Below are positions 1 to 12,161 of a stretch of 64,000 nucleotides of DNA, piece after piece. Made by a program: the position numbers and the translations under genes. Within the stretch, counting starts at the first letter, position 1, and each line of letters begins with the position of its first letter. Below the pieces are notes generated by a model. The model was not told the DNA's origin and made no database searches. It saw only the letters and a program-made list of their open reading frames with translations. Source of the stretch: Mercenaria mercenaria (Eukaryota; Mollusca; Bivalvia; Venerida; Veneridae); the NCBI RefSeq assembly GCF_021730395.1, contig NC_069367.1:4648501-4712500 (forward strand), written 5' to 3'.

Positions 1-490
1 AATGGCTGTTCGGCGTGTGTGCGTCCTGATTTGTTTGTCCGGACCATAACTTTGACATGCATGGAGCAATCTCGTTTATATTTAGCATGAATGTTAACCT
101 CAGTGAGACGGAGTGTCATGCACTAACCGCAGGTTCCTATCTCAAAAGTCAAGGTCACACTTGGAGGTCAAAGGTTGAATTCAATAATGACTTTGTCTGG
201 AGCATTTCTTCTTCCTGCATGGAGGGATTTTGATGTAACTTGGCACAAATGTTCACAACTATGTGACGGATTGTCATGCGCAAGAACCAGGACCCTAGGT
301 CTAAGGTCAAGGTCACACTTCGAGGTCAAAGGTCAGATACAAGAATGACTTTGTCCGGAGCATTTCTTTTTCATGCATGGAGGGATTTTGATGTAACTTG
401 GCACAGTTGTTCACCATCATGAGACAAGAGTGCCATGTGCAAGAACCTAGAATTACTTCCCTTTGTTGTTACTATAAATAGTTTATATTG
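1..490 (+). repeat. Left part of a 158-bp-array element (family F1), interrupted
   Basis: Contains about two and a half copies of a 158-bp unit: the anchor gtcaaggtcac recurs at 148 and 306. The same sequence is found complete at 851-1868. The copy stops abruptly at 490, where a second element begins in a T-run. Its downstream segment (ttattactggtcgtaggg...) reappears at 5361, so the 491-5360 block was inserted into this copy. No coding potential is seen. Confidence 0.7.
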
Positions 491-850
491 TAGTTTTTGG
501 CTCGACTTTTCTAAGAAAAAGTAGAAATATTGCACTCGCCCCGGCGTTGGCGTCGCCGTTGGTTAAAGTTTTTTATAAAGTCAAATTTTGACTTTAAACT
601 TAAAATAAGTGTTTACTATCAAAGTCTACACCAGGAGAAACAATCCCCATAACTCTGATTTGAATTTTGATGGAGTTATGCCCCTTTTTAACTAAAAATT
701 TTTGGTTAAAGTTTTTGATAAAGTCGAATATCTCTGTTACTATCGAAGCTATTGACTTGAAACTTAAACTAGTTGTCAACTATCAAAGTCTTCACCAGGA
801 GAGACACTCCCCATAACTCTGATTTGAATTTTGATGGAGTTATGCCCCTT

Positions 851-1868
851 TTTGTCAAGCCCGCTTGCGGAAGCAAAGACATAGTTGTCCAAATGGCTGT
901 TCGGTGTAATGTGCGTGCGTCCGTCCGTCCAGATTTGTTTGTCCGGAACATAATTTTGACATGCATGGAGCAATCTTGTTTATATTTGGCATGAATGTTA
1001 ACCTCAGTGAGACGGAGTGTCGTGCGCAAACCCCAGGTTCCTATCTCAAAGGTCAAGGTCACACTTACAGGTCAATGGTCAAATTCAAAAATGACTTTGT
1101 CCGGAGCATTTCTTCTTCATGCATGGAGGGATTTTGATGTAACTTGGCACAATTGTTCACCATCATGAGACGGAGTGTCATGCGCAAGAAGCAGGTCCCT
1201 AGGTCTAAGGTCAAGGTCACACTTAAGAGGTCAAAGGATACACAAATGACAACTTTGTCTGGAGCATTTCTTCTTCATGCATGGAGGGATTTTGATGTAA
1301 CTAGACACAAATGTTCACCACCATGAGACGGAGTGTCATGCGCAAGAACCAGGTCCCTAGGTCTAAGGTCAAGGTCACACTTAGAGGTAAAAAGTCAGAT
1401 ACAAGAATGACTTTGTCTGGAGCATTTCTTTTTGATGCATATAGGGATTTAGATGTAACTTGGCACAATTGTTCATCATCATGAGACGGAGTATCCTGCG
1501 CAAGATCCTACAATTACTTCCCTTTATTGTTACTATAAATAGCCTATATTCGTAACTTTATTATTACTGGTCGTAGGGAAAAATCAAGACCACTCTTCTG
1601 TAGTACAACATGCATGTTGCATCCAATTTTCAGGTGTATTTTGACCTATCTCTATGGTGAGGATTTTTGTGTGGACTTAGATTTTTTTTTTTAAGATTTA
1701 CATCCCTTTGTTGTTACTTTAAATAACTTATATTGTAACTTTTTACAATCTCTTTTTTATTTGGCATATATGTTTGCCTCAATGAGACCAGGAGTGCCAT
1801 GTGCAACTCCCAGTCCTTTTGACAGCTGGCGGGCTCGACATGTTGCCCGTAGGCATCTACATGTAGTT
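851..1868 (+). mobile_element. Complete F1 element, 158-bp array
   Basis: Subterminal inverted repeats gtcaagcccgc (854-864) and gcgggctcgac (1829-1839) bracket a 158-bp array (anchor gtcaaggtcac at 1052, 1210, 1368). The right end is a small stem-loop gtaggcatctac followed by atgtagtt. It sits in a T-run of the host element: flanks gccccttttt and ttacttagaa rejoin into that element's consensus. ORFs read through it are spurious. Confidence 0.65.
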
Positions 1869-2034
1869 TTACTTAGAATTTTTGGTTAAAGTTTTTGATA
1901 AAGTCAAATATCTCTGTTACTTTCAAAGCTTTTGACTTGAAACTTAAAACAGTTGTTTACTATCAAAGTCTGCACCAGGAAAAATAATCCACATAACTCT
2001 GATTTGAATTTTGATGGAGTTATGCCCCTTATTG

Positions 2035-5000
2035 ACGTACAATTTTTGAGTCGGCTAAACGCTGTCAAGCGTTTGACGAGTCCTTGCTATCGCACGATTT
2101 CTCATTCTTAAATGGCCTCACAACACAGCGAAATGATGTAGTTCCATTGGATTGTCTCTAATTTCAAAGAGTTCATTGATCGAATGAAGTTCATTTATGT
2201 AAATCCTATTTGCTATGACCAATATACGATGTAATCTGTCATATTTATGACTTGTAATTGTGCAATACTCGAATAAAGCCACGTATTTTCTTCCGCGGTA
2301 ACTCATTAAGCATAAACACGCATAACGATTCTGCGGGATTTGGTAATACATTTGCGCATATGATTATGGTGACGAATTTTATGCCCTTTTGTCACAAAAT
2401 AGCAAATATGATGTTCACAAATTCAAATAAAAACTGCATATTAACTTATTAGCCAAATTATCCATTTGTTACCCTGTCCGTTTCAAAAAATAATCTTTAA
2501 AATCATTGCGCAAATAACAAATTTATTGTGCTGTACATTTTATGAATTGCGCAGACTTAACAAGCTTGCGTAACATCCAGCGAAAGACAAAATATAGTTC
2601 CAGAACATACTGCTAGTATTTTATTGAGTGGGTACCTCTGAAAGCATTGGAATGTCTCTTATCAAAGAGTTTACCACATCGATGAAATTAAATTATGACA
2701 GCTTCATTTTAATGACCCGAATAAGATATGTGCAGTACGTTAATTCTTCCGCGAGACTTCGCGGATGAATCCTAACTACATTCTGGACACTTCTCGCGAA
2801 CACGCGTGACCTGTTTATAACAATGCTTCTACGACTTTGCGTGTGGTGAATTTTGCAGTCAGTAAACGGATAAATTATCGAAGAAGAAGCTCTTACTGGT
2901 TTGTTTAGTTACTACTGAATTAAAAATGATATTAATTCTTATTTTTCGAGAAATAAACAAATCGGCGAAACATTAAATTGTATTTTCTTGTAGTTTTTGA
3001 AATCGAAAGTAGATCGTCTATGTTTGGCTGCTTTGACGAAACGAAACAACTTTTTTATGAAAAGATTTATAAATAAGAGGTAATTTAACCGTAAACTTCA
3101 ATGTCAGATACTGCCAATTGCTGCTAAATGTCTTCGTATCATCACAATTTGTAAAATATATTGTTGAAACTGGAGAAAAGTGTAATCGAATCCGGATATA
3201 ATATTTTGGGTAAATATCGAGCTGTGTTATGAAATTTTAACATTCAAGTAACATACATGATAGATATTATTGTAACAGAAAGATTCTAGAATTTATTTTT
3301 ATTACACCTACATATAATCTATGTCAGACTCGTATTCTAGTCCTGAGGCATGATCTGAAAGTAAAAAGATGATGTGACAGTCATACTTTGGATATTGTAA
3401 TACTAAGAAGAATCTAGATCGTAACCTTTCTGGAATTTTGACTGGTTGGATAATTTGCTACGATTCAGGTTCGCAAAAAAATGAAACCGTCACCCATTCT
3501 GCTTTCATGATGACACATGGCTTGATTTTTGCAGTCAGTAAGCGGATAAATTATCCCGAGAAAGAGCTCTTACTGATTTGTTTAATTACTACTGATTTTT
3601 AAAATGATTTTATTTCTTATTTTTCGAGAAATAAACAAATCGGCGAAACATTAAATTGTATTTTCTTGTAGTTTTTGAAATCGAAAGTAGATCGTCTATG
3701 TTAGAGTGCTTTGACGAAACGAAACAATTTTTTTTATGAAATGATTTAAATAATTTCACCGTAAACTTCAATGTCAGATACTGCCAATTGCTGCTAAACT
3801 GTCTTCATATCATCACAATTTGTAAAACATATTGTTGAAACTGGAGATTTTGGCGGTATAAAAGAAAGTGTAATCATATCCGGATATAATATTTTGGGTA
3901 AATATCGAGCTGTGTTATGAAATTTAAACATTAAAGTAACAGACATGATAGATATTATTGTAACAGAAATGATTCTAGAATTTATTTTTATAATACATAC
4001 ATAGAATCAATATCAGACTTATATTCTAGTGCTGAGGCATGACCTGAAAGTAAAAATATGAAGTGACAGTCATTCATACTTTGAATATTGTAATACTAAA
4101 AAGAATCTAGGTAATATTTAGATATTGCCACTTGACAGTTTGATACATTTGCCCTTTTACCACCTGCCACAATGCCCATTTCAAAATCTGACTGCAGTTC
4201 AAAGCGGGAAGGAACACCCCTCCCCACACCCACCCTGCTACCGACCACGTAAAAATGGCTCAAACATTTTTTCAGCCCAGTCTGGGCCTGTCTGTCTACA
4301 TGAATCAAAACGGATAATTGAAAGTACATAGACTTGGGGACTACTGACATGGTTTTGAAGGGGTTAACAGGTCTGAAATAGAATAAATGATGGTTTTAAC
4401 TAAAAAAGAACTGCATTTATTAATATTGGTTATCTTTTCCGAAATTGGTAGCTAGTCCGAGTAACTTCTCTTAGTTTCGAATGCGCAATTTTCCTGTCAG
4501 TGTAAACATTCATGACACTATATATTGACACTCAGCAACATTTACATAATATTAAACGCAAAAGTAAGTATACTTTAAATTCACATCCCTTATAATATGA
4601 TTGAACAATACCTAGCGTGTGACACGGTTATTGCCAGGCCTCTTATCTGTAAAATATCTGAACAGTTCTTTCGTCCATCCGTTACAAATTGTATGTGGCA
4701 ATCCGCGCTATAAAATTTCAATATATAAATTTTCATCATGTGCGAATATATACCAGCCAATAATTGCCTGTTTTGGTAATGCCGGAGGCAAATGTTTACT
4801 GGAAAAATATTTATAGTCATGGGCAGTATCTTAGTGTCACCTGTCAAATTGTAGTTTGTACTTCCAACATTTTTATTTTTGCGAACCACTCTTCAATTTT
4901 AGAGAAATATATTGGGTTTAAATACTTGTATAATGTCAATCAAAGTTTTACTAGGCATCGATTGAATGTCCATTTCATTTATTGTAACAAAATCTCTGTT

Positions 5001-5090
5001 CAGTTGGGGAAAAAATCTAAAACCAAACTGAAACTGGTAGACTATACTACCAGTACATCAATCATTAGCCGACTCTCAGGCCCTTCAGGC
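2035..5090 (+). mobile_element. 3-kb element with GAGTCGGCTAA inverted ends and a long internal duplication
   Basis: Inverted copies of gagtcggctaa lie at 2048-2058 and 5064-5074. Just inside the left one is a hairpin (aaacgct/aagcgttt). Just outside the right one is a stem-loop aggcccttcaggcct. Both flanks rejoin to the array unit of the 491-5360 element, so this is an insertion. It lacks the usual array of about 150 bp. Instead it carries a direct duplication with an offset of about 676 bp. No convincing ORF is present; all ORFs here are under 111 codons and unrecognised. Confidence 0.5.
2850..4112 (+). repeat. Direct tandem duplication, two units of about 575-585 bp
   Basis: 2850-3424 and 3527-4112 align almost throughout. 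Both begin ttttgcagtcagtaa, share a long stretch around the aataaacaaatcggcgaaac motif, and end near aagaatctag. Small indels separate them, and 102 bp of unique sequence lies between. No coding sequence is evident. Confidence 0.8.
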
Positions 5091-5360
5091 CTTTGATTGG
5101 TTAATGATTTTAATAAAGTCAAATATCTCAGTTACTACTTGAAACTTTTGACTTGAAACTTAAAATAGTTATTAAATATCAAAGTCTGCACCAGGAGAAA
5201 CAATCCCCATAACTCTGATTTGAATTTTGATGGAGTTATGCCCCTTTTAAACTTAGAATTTTTTAGTTAAAAGTTTTATGTTTTTTTTACTGGCAAAGCT
5301 CTAATTCAGAGTCAAGCACTGCAAAAAGTGGAGCGCGCTGTCTTACGGACAGCACTTGTT

Positions 5361-5436
5361 TTATTACTGGTCGTAGGGAAAAATCAAGATCACTTCTCTG
5401 TAGTACAATATGCATGTTTCATCCAATTTTTAGGTT
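5361..5436 (+). repeat. Displaced right-hand segment of the outer F1 copy
   Basis: About 75 bp starting ttattactggtcgtaggg matches 1559-1631 within the intact F1 element. It directly follows the end of the element inserted at 490, consistent with being the other side of that insertion. Similarity fades after about 5436, just before a candidate exon. Confidence 0.6.
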
Positions 5437-5484
5437 TTGAATGAGCACAGTGCATCATTAACAATGACTGTAGCTTTCACATAG

Positions 5485-8400
5485 AGACAAGAAGAGTTTT
5501 TGTGATCGCCCTACTCTACCACAAGGAAGAGGAAAAGTTGCTGTATATGACCTAACTTCAGTTGATTTGACACTTAAATCCAATTTTAAGGATGTTAGTT
5601 ACCTATATGCATTCACATTAATCATAATGTCAGGTGAATGTCAGTTTTTAGAACACTGTAAGAGCATTTTGATAAAAGTCAATAGTTCTCTGTGATAATT
5701 TTGGACTTGTTCTGCATTTACTCTGAAAAATTATTTAAATCCTAATTCTGCCTTTTCTTAAAAAACATACAAAACTAGATATTGGTGTGAAATTTTTGAT
5801 GGTCATTATACTCTGATTTACACTGTAATTCCAAGTTCAGTGTATGTTGCCAATCTGTTACTTGTTACATACAAGATTCTTGACATTTTCCCCCTTTTAA
5901 TCAGTGTTGATTTAGCATGAGATTTATGTATCTGTTCTGTATTCCATATTCATTTAGATGCCTTTCTTATATGCACCACTTAATGATATTTAATTAATAG
6001 TAGTGTTTTTAGCTCACCTGTCACAAAGTGACAAGGTGAGCTTTTGTGATCGCGCGGTGTCCGTCGTCCGTCCGTGCGTGCGTCCGTAAACTTTTGCTTG
6101 TGACCACTCTAGAGGTCACATTTTTCATGGGATCTTTATGAAAGTTGGTCAGAATGTTCATCTTGATGATATCTAGGTCAAGTTCGAAACTGGGTCACGT
6201 GCCATCAAAAACTAGGTCAGTAGGTCTAAAAATAGAAAAACCTTGTGACCTCTCTAGAGGCCATATATTTCACAAGATCTTCATGAAAATGGTCAGAACA
6301 TTCACCTTGATGATATCTAGTCAGTTCGAAACTGGGTCCACGTGCCGTCAAAAACTAGGTCAGTAGGTCAAATAATAGAAAAACATTGTGACCTCTCTAA
6401 AGGCCATATTTTTCATGGGATATGTATGAAAGTTGGTCTGAATGTTTATCTTGATGATATCTAGGTCAAGTTCGAAACTGGGTCACGTGGCGGTCAAAAA
6501 CTAGGTCAGTAGTCTAAAATAGAAAAACTTTGTGACCTCTCTAGAGGCCATATATTTCATGAGATCTTCATGAAAATTGGTCAGAATGTTCACCTTGATG
6601 ATATCTAGGTCAAGTTCGAAAGTGGGTCACGTGCCTTCAAAAACTAGGTCAGTAGGTCAAATAATAGAAAAACCTTGTGACCTCTCTAGAGGCCATATTT
6701 TTCATGGGATCTGTATGAAAGTTGGTCTGAATGTTCGTCTTGATGATATATAGGTCAAGTTCGAAAGTGGGTCACGTGCCCTCAACAAAACTAGGTCAGT
6801 AGGTCAAATAATGGAAAAACCTTGTGACCTCTCTAAAGGCCATATTTTTTCATGGGATCTGTATGAAAATTGGTCTGAATGTTCATCTTGATGATATCTA
6901 GGTCTGTTCGAAACAGGGTCTATGTGCGTCAAAAACTAGGTCAGTAGGTCTAAAAATAGAAAAACCTTGTGACCTCTCTAGAGGCCATACTTGTGAATGG
7001 ATCTCCATAAAAATTGGTCAGAATGTTCACCTTGATGATATCTAGGTCAAGTTTGAAACTGGGTCACGTGCCGTAAAAAACTAGGTCAGTAGGTCAAATA
7101 ATCAAAAAACCTTGTGACCTCTCCAGAGGCCATACTTTTCATGGGATCTGTATGAAAGTTGGTCTGAATGTTCATCTTGATGATATATAGGTCAACTTTG
7201 AAACTGGGTCAACTGCGGTCAAAAACTAGGTCAGTAGGTCTAAAATTATTAAAATCTTTTGACCTCTCTAGAGGCCATATTTTTCAATGGATCTTCATGA
7301 AAATTGATCTGAATGTTCACCTTGATGATATCTAGGTTAGTTTCGAAACTGGGTCACGTGCGGTCAAAAACTAGGCCAGTAGGTATAAAAATAGAAAAAC
7401 CTTGTGACCTCTGTAGAGGCCACATTTTTCATGAGATCTTCATGAAAATTAGAGAGAATGTTCACCTTGATGATATCTAGGTAAAGGTCAAAACAGGGTC
7501 ACGTACCTTCGAAAACTAGGTCAATAGGTCAAATAATAGAAAAACCTTGTGACCTCTCTAGAGACCATATTTTTCAATGGATCTTCATGAAAATTGGTCA
7601 GAATTTTTATCTTGATAATATCTAGGTCAAGTTCAAAACTGGGTCACATGAGCTGAAAAACTAGGTCACTATGTCAAATAATAGAAAAAACGACGTCATA
7701 CTCAAAACTGGGTCATGTGGGAAGAGGTGAGCGATTCAGGACCATCATGGTCCTCTTGTTGTTTTTGATAGGTTTATTGCTCTGCTTTAGTCTAATTACT
7801 GAACTTAAGTTTATTTCATTTCTATACTTCAGTTTTATTGCTTTTCTTTTATTTCTAAACATTAGTTTTATACTCGTTTTTGTTTTATCCCATCCTTTAA
7901 CATTTTATACTCTGTAATTATTTACTGGAATAGAATTTAAGGTGACATTAGATGCAAGAAGTGCTGAATAACATGAACTTGTGAAATGATTGAGAAAGGA
8001 GAAAATTAAAGTTGTTCATATTGTTGGATTTCAGAAAAGTGGAAATGACGGTAACCATGACAACCAAGAAGATTTTGTAGATGATGTTTTTCAATCACCA
8101 GAGGTATTTCACAGACAGAGAATTGATTCACAGACATACTTGGTGAGACAGCGAGGTATACTATGTAATGTTTTCACTGGACATAAAATTTTAATATTTG
8201 CAGTTGTACCTGAAATTTATATTACTGTTTCAGCCATAGACATTTTTGAGAGGGGTCTCCATGGCTGAGTGGTTAAGGTCACCAACTTCAAATCACTTGC
8301 CCCTTATTGATGTGGTTTCGAGCCTCACTTGGGATGTTGAATTCTCCATGTGAGGAAGAAATCCAGCTTACTTACTGAGGGTTGGTGGTTCTTCTGCCCA

Positions 8401-11400
8401 GGTGCCCAATATGGCAAGGGTCTTCTGCACCATCAAAGCTGGAAAGTCGCCATTTGACCTATAATTGTGCCAGTGCGACGTTAAATCCAACAAAATAAAA
8501 GTATAAAAATTTTGAGAGAACTTAAGTGGCACACATGTTCTTGCATGTTTCCATTAACTTACTGGTCAGATTGTCAACAAATTTTGCTTTAAGTAAAGTC
8601 TAAAATAAGATCCTTTAGAAGCATAGAAGACAACTTAGCAAAGTGACTTGGTTTAACCGAGTCTGTTCATGAGAGGTAATGAAATGTTAATGCTATTTGG
8701 TTTTTAGCTCACATGTCACAAAGTGACAAGGTGAGCTTTTGTTATCAAGCAGCGTCTATCGTCCGTCAGTGTGTCCATCCGTCCATAAACTTTTGCTTGT
8801 AACCACTCTAGAGGTCACATTTTTCATGGGATCTTTATGAAAGTTGGTCAGAATGTTCATCTTGATGATATCTAGGTCAAGTTTGAAACTGGGTCAGGTG
8901 CGGTCCAAAACTAGGTCAGTAGGTCTAAAAATAGAAAAACTTTGTGACCTCTCTAGAGGCCATACTTTTCAATGGATCTTCATGAAAGTTAGAATGTTCA
9001 CCTTGATGATATCTAGGTCAAGTTCGAAACTGGGTCACGTGCCATCAAAACTAGGTCAGTAGGTCAAATAATAAAAAAACCTAGTGACCTCTCTAGAGGC
9101 CATATTTTTTATGGGATCTGTATGAAAGTTGGTCTGAATTTTCATCTTGATGATATCTAGGTCAGGTTCATAACTGGGTCACGTGCGTTTCAAAACTAGG
9201 TCAGTAGGTCTAAAAATAGAAAAACCTTGTGACCTCTCTAAAGGCCCTACTTTTGAATGGTCCTTCATGAAAGTTAGAATGTTCATCTTGATGATATCTA
9301 GGTCAATTTCGAAACTGGGTCACATGCCTTCAAAAACTAGGTCAGTAGGTCAAATAATAAAATAACCTTGTGACCTCTCTAGAGGCCATATTTTTCATGG
9401 GATCTTTATGAAAGTTGGTCAGAATGTTCATCTTGATGATATCTAGGTCAAGTTTGAAACTGGGTGACGTGCGGTCCAGAACTAGGTCAGTAGGTCTAAA
9501 AATAGAAAAACCTTGTGACCTCTCTAGAGGCCATACTTCTCAATGGATCTTCATGAAAGTTAGTTAGAATGTTCACCTTGATGATAACTGGGTCAAGTGC
9601 CATCAAAAACTAGGTCAGTAGGTCAAATAATAAAAAAACCTTGTGACCTCTCTCGAGGCCATATTTTTCATGGGATTTGTATGAAAGTTGGTCTGAATGT
9701 TCATCTTGATGATATCTAGGTCATGTTCGAAACTTGGTCACGGGCGATTCAAAACTAGGTCAGTAGGTCTAAAAATAGAAAAACATTGTGACCTCTCTAA
9801 AGGCCATACTTTTCAGTGGATCTTCTCTGAAAATTAGTCAGTATGTTCACCTTGATGATATCTAGGTCAAGTTCGAAACTGGGTCAACTGCAGTCAAAAA
9901 CTAGGTCAGTAGGTCAAATAATAAAAAAACCTTGTGACCTCTCTAGAGGCCATATTTTTCATGGGATCTCTATGAAAGTTGGTCTGAATGTTCATCTTGA
10001 TGATATCTAGGTCAGGTTTGAAACTGGGTCACGTGCGGTTCAAAACTTTGTCAGTAGGTCTAAAAATAGAAAAACCTTGTGACCTCTCTAGAGGCCATAC
10101 TTTTCAATGGATCTTCATGAAAATTAGTCAAAATGTTCACCTTGATGATATCTAGGTCAAGTTTGAAACTGGGTCACGTGCTTCAAAAACTAGGTCAATA
10201 GGTCAAATAATTAAAAAAACCTTGTGACCTCTGTAGAGGCCATAAATTTCATGAGATCTGTATGAAAGTTGATCTGAATGTTCATCTTGATGATATCCAG
10301 GACAAGTTCGAAACTGGGTCAACTGCGGTCAAAAACTAGGTCAGTAGGTCTAGAAATAGAAAAACCTTTTGACCTCTCTAGAGACCATATTTTTTAAATG
10401 GATTTTCATGAAAATTGGTCAGAATGTTCACCTTGATGATATCTAGGACAGGTTCGAAACTGGGTCACGTGCAGTCAAAAACTAGGACAGTAGGTATAAA
10501 AATAGAAAAACTTTGTGACCTCTCTATAGGCCATATTTTTCACAAGATCTTCATGAAAATTGGTGAGAATGTTCACCTTGATGATGTCTAGATAAAGTTC
10601 ATAACTGGGTCACGTGCCTTCAAAAACTAGGTCATTAGGTCAAATAATAGAAAAACCTTGTGACCTCTCTAGAGGCCATATTTTTCAATGGATCTTCATG
10701 AAAATTGGTCAGAATTTTTATCTTGATGATATCTAGGTCAAGTTCAAAACTGGGTCACATGAGCTCAAAAACTAGGTCACTATGTCATATAATAGAAAAA
10801 ACGATGTCATACTCGGTTCAAAACTGGGTCATGTGGGGACAGGTGAGCGATTCAGGACCATCATGGTCCTCTTGTTAGATTATTTTTATACGCCTGTCTC
10901 CGAAAGAGCAGGGCATATTATGTGAACACCCTTGGTGAGCAGGCGGGCGGTCGGCGTCCAAAAGCATGTTCGCTCTCTAAGTCAAACAGTTTTCATCCGA
11001 TCTTCACCAAACTTGGTGGCAATGTTTGTGGATATAATATCTCGACCAAGTTCGATAACCAGCAAAATTGTCCAAGGCACTCTTGAGTTATGGCCCAATC
11101 TGCAATTTTAGACTTGTCCGCCCTGTGAGTCTTAACAGTTTTCATCTGATCTTCACTAAACTTTGTGACAATGTTTATGGGCATAATATCTCTGCCAAGT
11201 TCGATAATCAGCAAAATCCCTCCAGGAAATCTTGAGTTCTGGCCCTTGAATTGTTCGAAAATCTGCAAATTTAGCCTTGTCCACCCGCTAAGTTAAACAG
11301 TTTTCATCCGATTTTCACTAAACTTAGTGACAATGTTTGTGGTCATAATATCTCGGCCAAGTTTGATAACCAGCAAAATTACCCGAGGCACTCTTGGATT

Positions 11401-12161
11401 ATGGCCCTTGAATTACTTGAAAAATTGGGAATTTAGCCTTGTCCGCTCTTTAAGTCCAACATTTTTCTTCTGATCTTCCACAAATTTGCAGATAATGTTT
11501 GTCGGCATAATATCTCAGCCAAATTTGATAACCAGCCAAACTGCCACAGGCACTCTTGGATTATGGCCCTTGAATTACTCAAAATCTGTGAATTTAGCCT
11601 TGTCCGCTCTCTTAAGTCGAACAGTTTTCATCCAATCTTCACCAAACTTGCTGACAATGTTTGTGGGCAAAATATCTAGGCCAGGTTCGATAATCAGCCA
11701 ACTCGCCCCAGGCACTCTTTGATTATAGCCCTTGAATAAGGCCAAATTAGATGACGGGCGTATTTTGTGACAGTCTGCCACTTGTTTTATTATATTATTT
11801 CATTATTGTGCTATTTCATTGTAATGTTAGCATGTTCTATTGTTTTGTAGTGGATAATGATGCAAACAATAACAGTGTCAAGTCGAGCTGCAGCAATGTG
11901 GAGAAAGACCAGACAAAAAATTATGTGAACACTACAATGGTACAAGCATTATCTGTATCAAAGTTTAACATTGAACTGACAAAAAACATACTTTATGATG
12001 AGATCAGACTGAAAATTGGAAATAAACAATGTGATCATTTGATAAGTCAGGTTAGACAACTTATTGTGGAAGATGGACAAAGTTATCAGTGTTTGAGACA
12101 TAAATTGATTAAAGAAGAACTTGAGTTGCTCCCCCTGATTTGTATGTATTTAACTGTATAA
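5485..12161 (+). CDS. Unrecognised spliced gene (three candidate exons; 5' end not found)
   Basis: Three non-repeat islands show open frames with compatible splice sites. Exon a is 5485-5593 (acceptor catag, donor gat|gttagt; a later donor at 5634 is possible) and encodes a stretch including RPTLPQGRGKVAVYDLTSVD. Exon b is 8035-8155 (acceptor tttcag, donor gag|gtatac). Exon c is 11851-12161 (acceptor ttttgtag, ending at a TAA unless a donor near 12142 is used). Phases fit: a to b is phase 0 and b to c phase 1, making a GTG codon. The c-exon peptide is hydrophilic and probably helical (IRLKIGNKQCDHLISQVRQL). I recognise no family. The introns hold array elements and a SINE. A start codon and upstream exons are not identified. 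It could be a real low-constraint gene or a fragment. Confidence 0.42.
6006..7760 (+). mobile_element. AGCTCACC-end element, 144-bp array, about 11 units
   Basis: The left end tttttagctcacct is followed by a hairpin (agctcacctgtcac / gtgacaaggtgagct). The array has a period of 144 bp (anchor ttgatgatatctagg at 6163, 6307, 6451, 6595). The right end is ggtgagcgattc, then the stem-loop aggaccatcatggtcct, then cttgtt. Because 144 is a multiple of three, open frames through the array give repetitive peptides; these are not genes. Confidence 0.8.
7761..8034 (+). other. Intronic spacer between array element and exon b
   Basis: This is T-rich unique sequence, including the pyrimidine tract and acceptor of the exon that starts at 8035. 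A 66-codon ORF here has no features and is probably chance. Confidence 0.4.
8253..8507 (+). mobile_element. tRNA-derived SINE (family A), + strand
   Basis: A Leu/Ser-like tRNA head shows a box A (tggctgagtggttaagg) and a box B-like ggtttcgagcctc. The body includes accatcaaagctggaaagtc, and the tail gcgacgttaaatccaac leads into an A-rich end. Near-identical flanks (atttttgagag at 8242 and aattttgagag at 8508) look like the target duplication. A second copy of the same family is at 50078-50303 (-). It lies in an intron of the unrecognised gene. The head and tail style matches SINEs described from molluscs; exact family naming needs a library search. Confidence 0.8.
8701..10876 (+). mobile_element. 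Second AGCTCACC-end element, 144-bp array, about 14 units
   Basis: It has the same ends and unit as the element at 6006-7760: a left hairpin at 8706-8738, and a right ggtgagcgattc with stem-loop aggaccatcatggtcct and cttgtt at 10876. Adjacent units differ by about 5-10%, and two alternating unit types (…gtaggtctaaaaatag… and …gtaggtcaaataat…) are visible. It is intronic in the candidate gene. Confidence 0.8.
10887..11787 (+). mobile_element. ATACGCC-end element, 150-161-bp array, about 5 units
   Basis: Inverted ends atacgcctgtc (10889) and gacgggcgtat (11753) enclose about five units anchored on ttttcatc-gatcttcac. The right end has an imperfect stem-loop (tgacagtctgcca) followed by cttgtt. 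It lies immediately after the preceding array element and before exon c of the candidate gene. Confidence 0.7.

Larger units (their letters stand above)
491..5360 (+). mobile_element. GCTCGAC-end tandem-array element carrying two nested insertions
   Basis: The left end is tttttggctcgactttt and the right end is a short stem-loop gctgtcttacggacagc followed by acttgtt, ending at 5360. The internal unit of about 180 bp (anchor gttatgcccctttt) is split twice: by a second F1 element at 851-1868 and by a 3-kb element at about 2035-5090. Removing both insertions restores the unit order found in the uninterrupted copy at 18413-19183. This is a non-autonomous element with no protein. Confidence 0.6.

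Noticed and set aside
4764-5096. 110-codon ORF
   Set aside because: Ends inside the terminal stem-loop of an inserted element; composition and overlap with a minus-strand ORF suggest chance.
6145-9365. ORFs encoding repeated peptides such as ILMISRSSSKLGHVPSK
   Set aside because: They arise because the 144-bp array period is a multiple of three; both strands and other frames are equally repetitive and the units are shared with non-coding copies.
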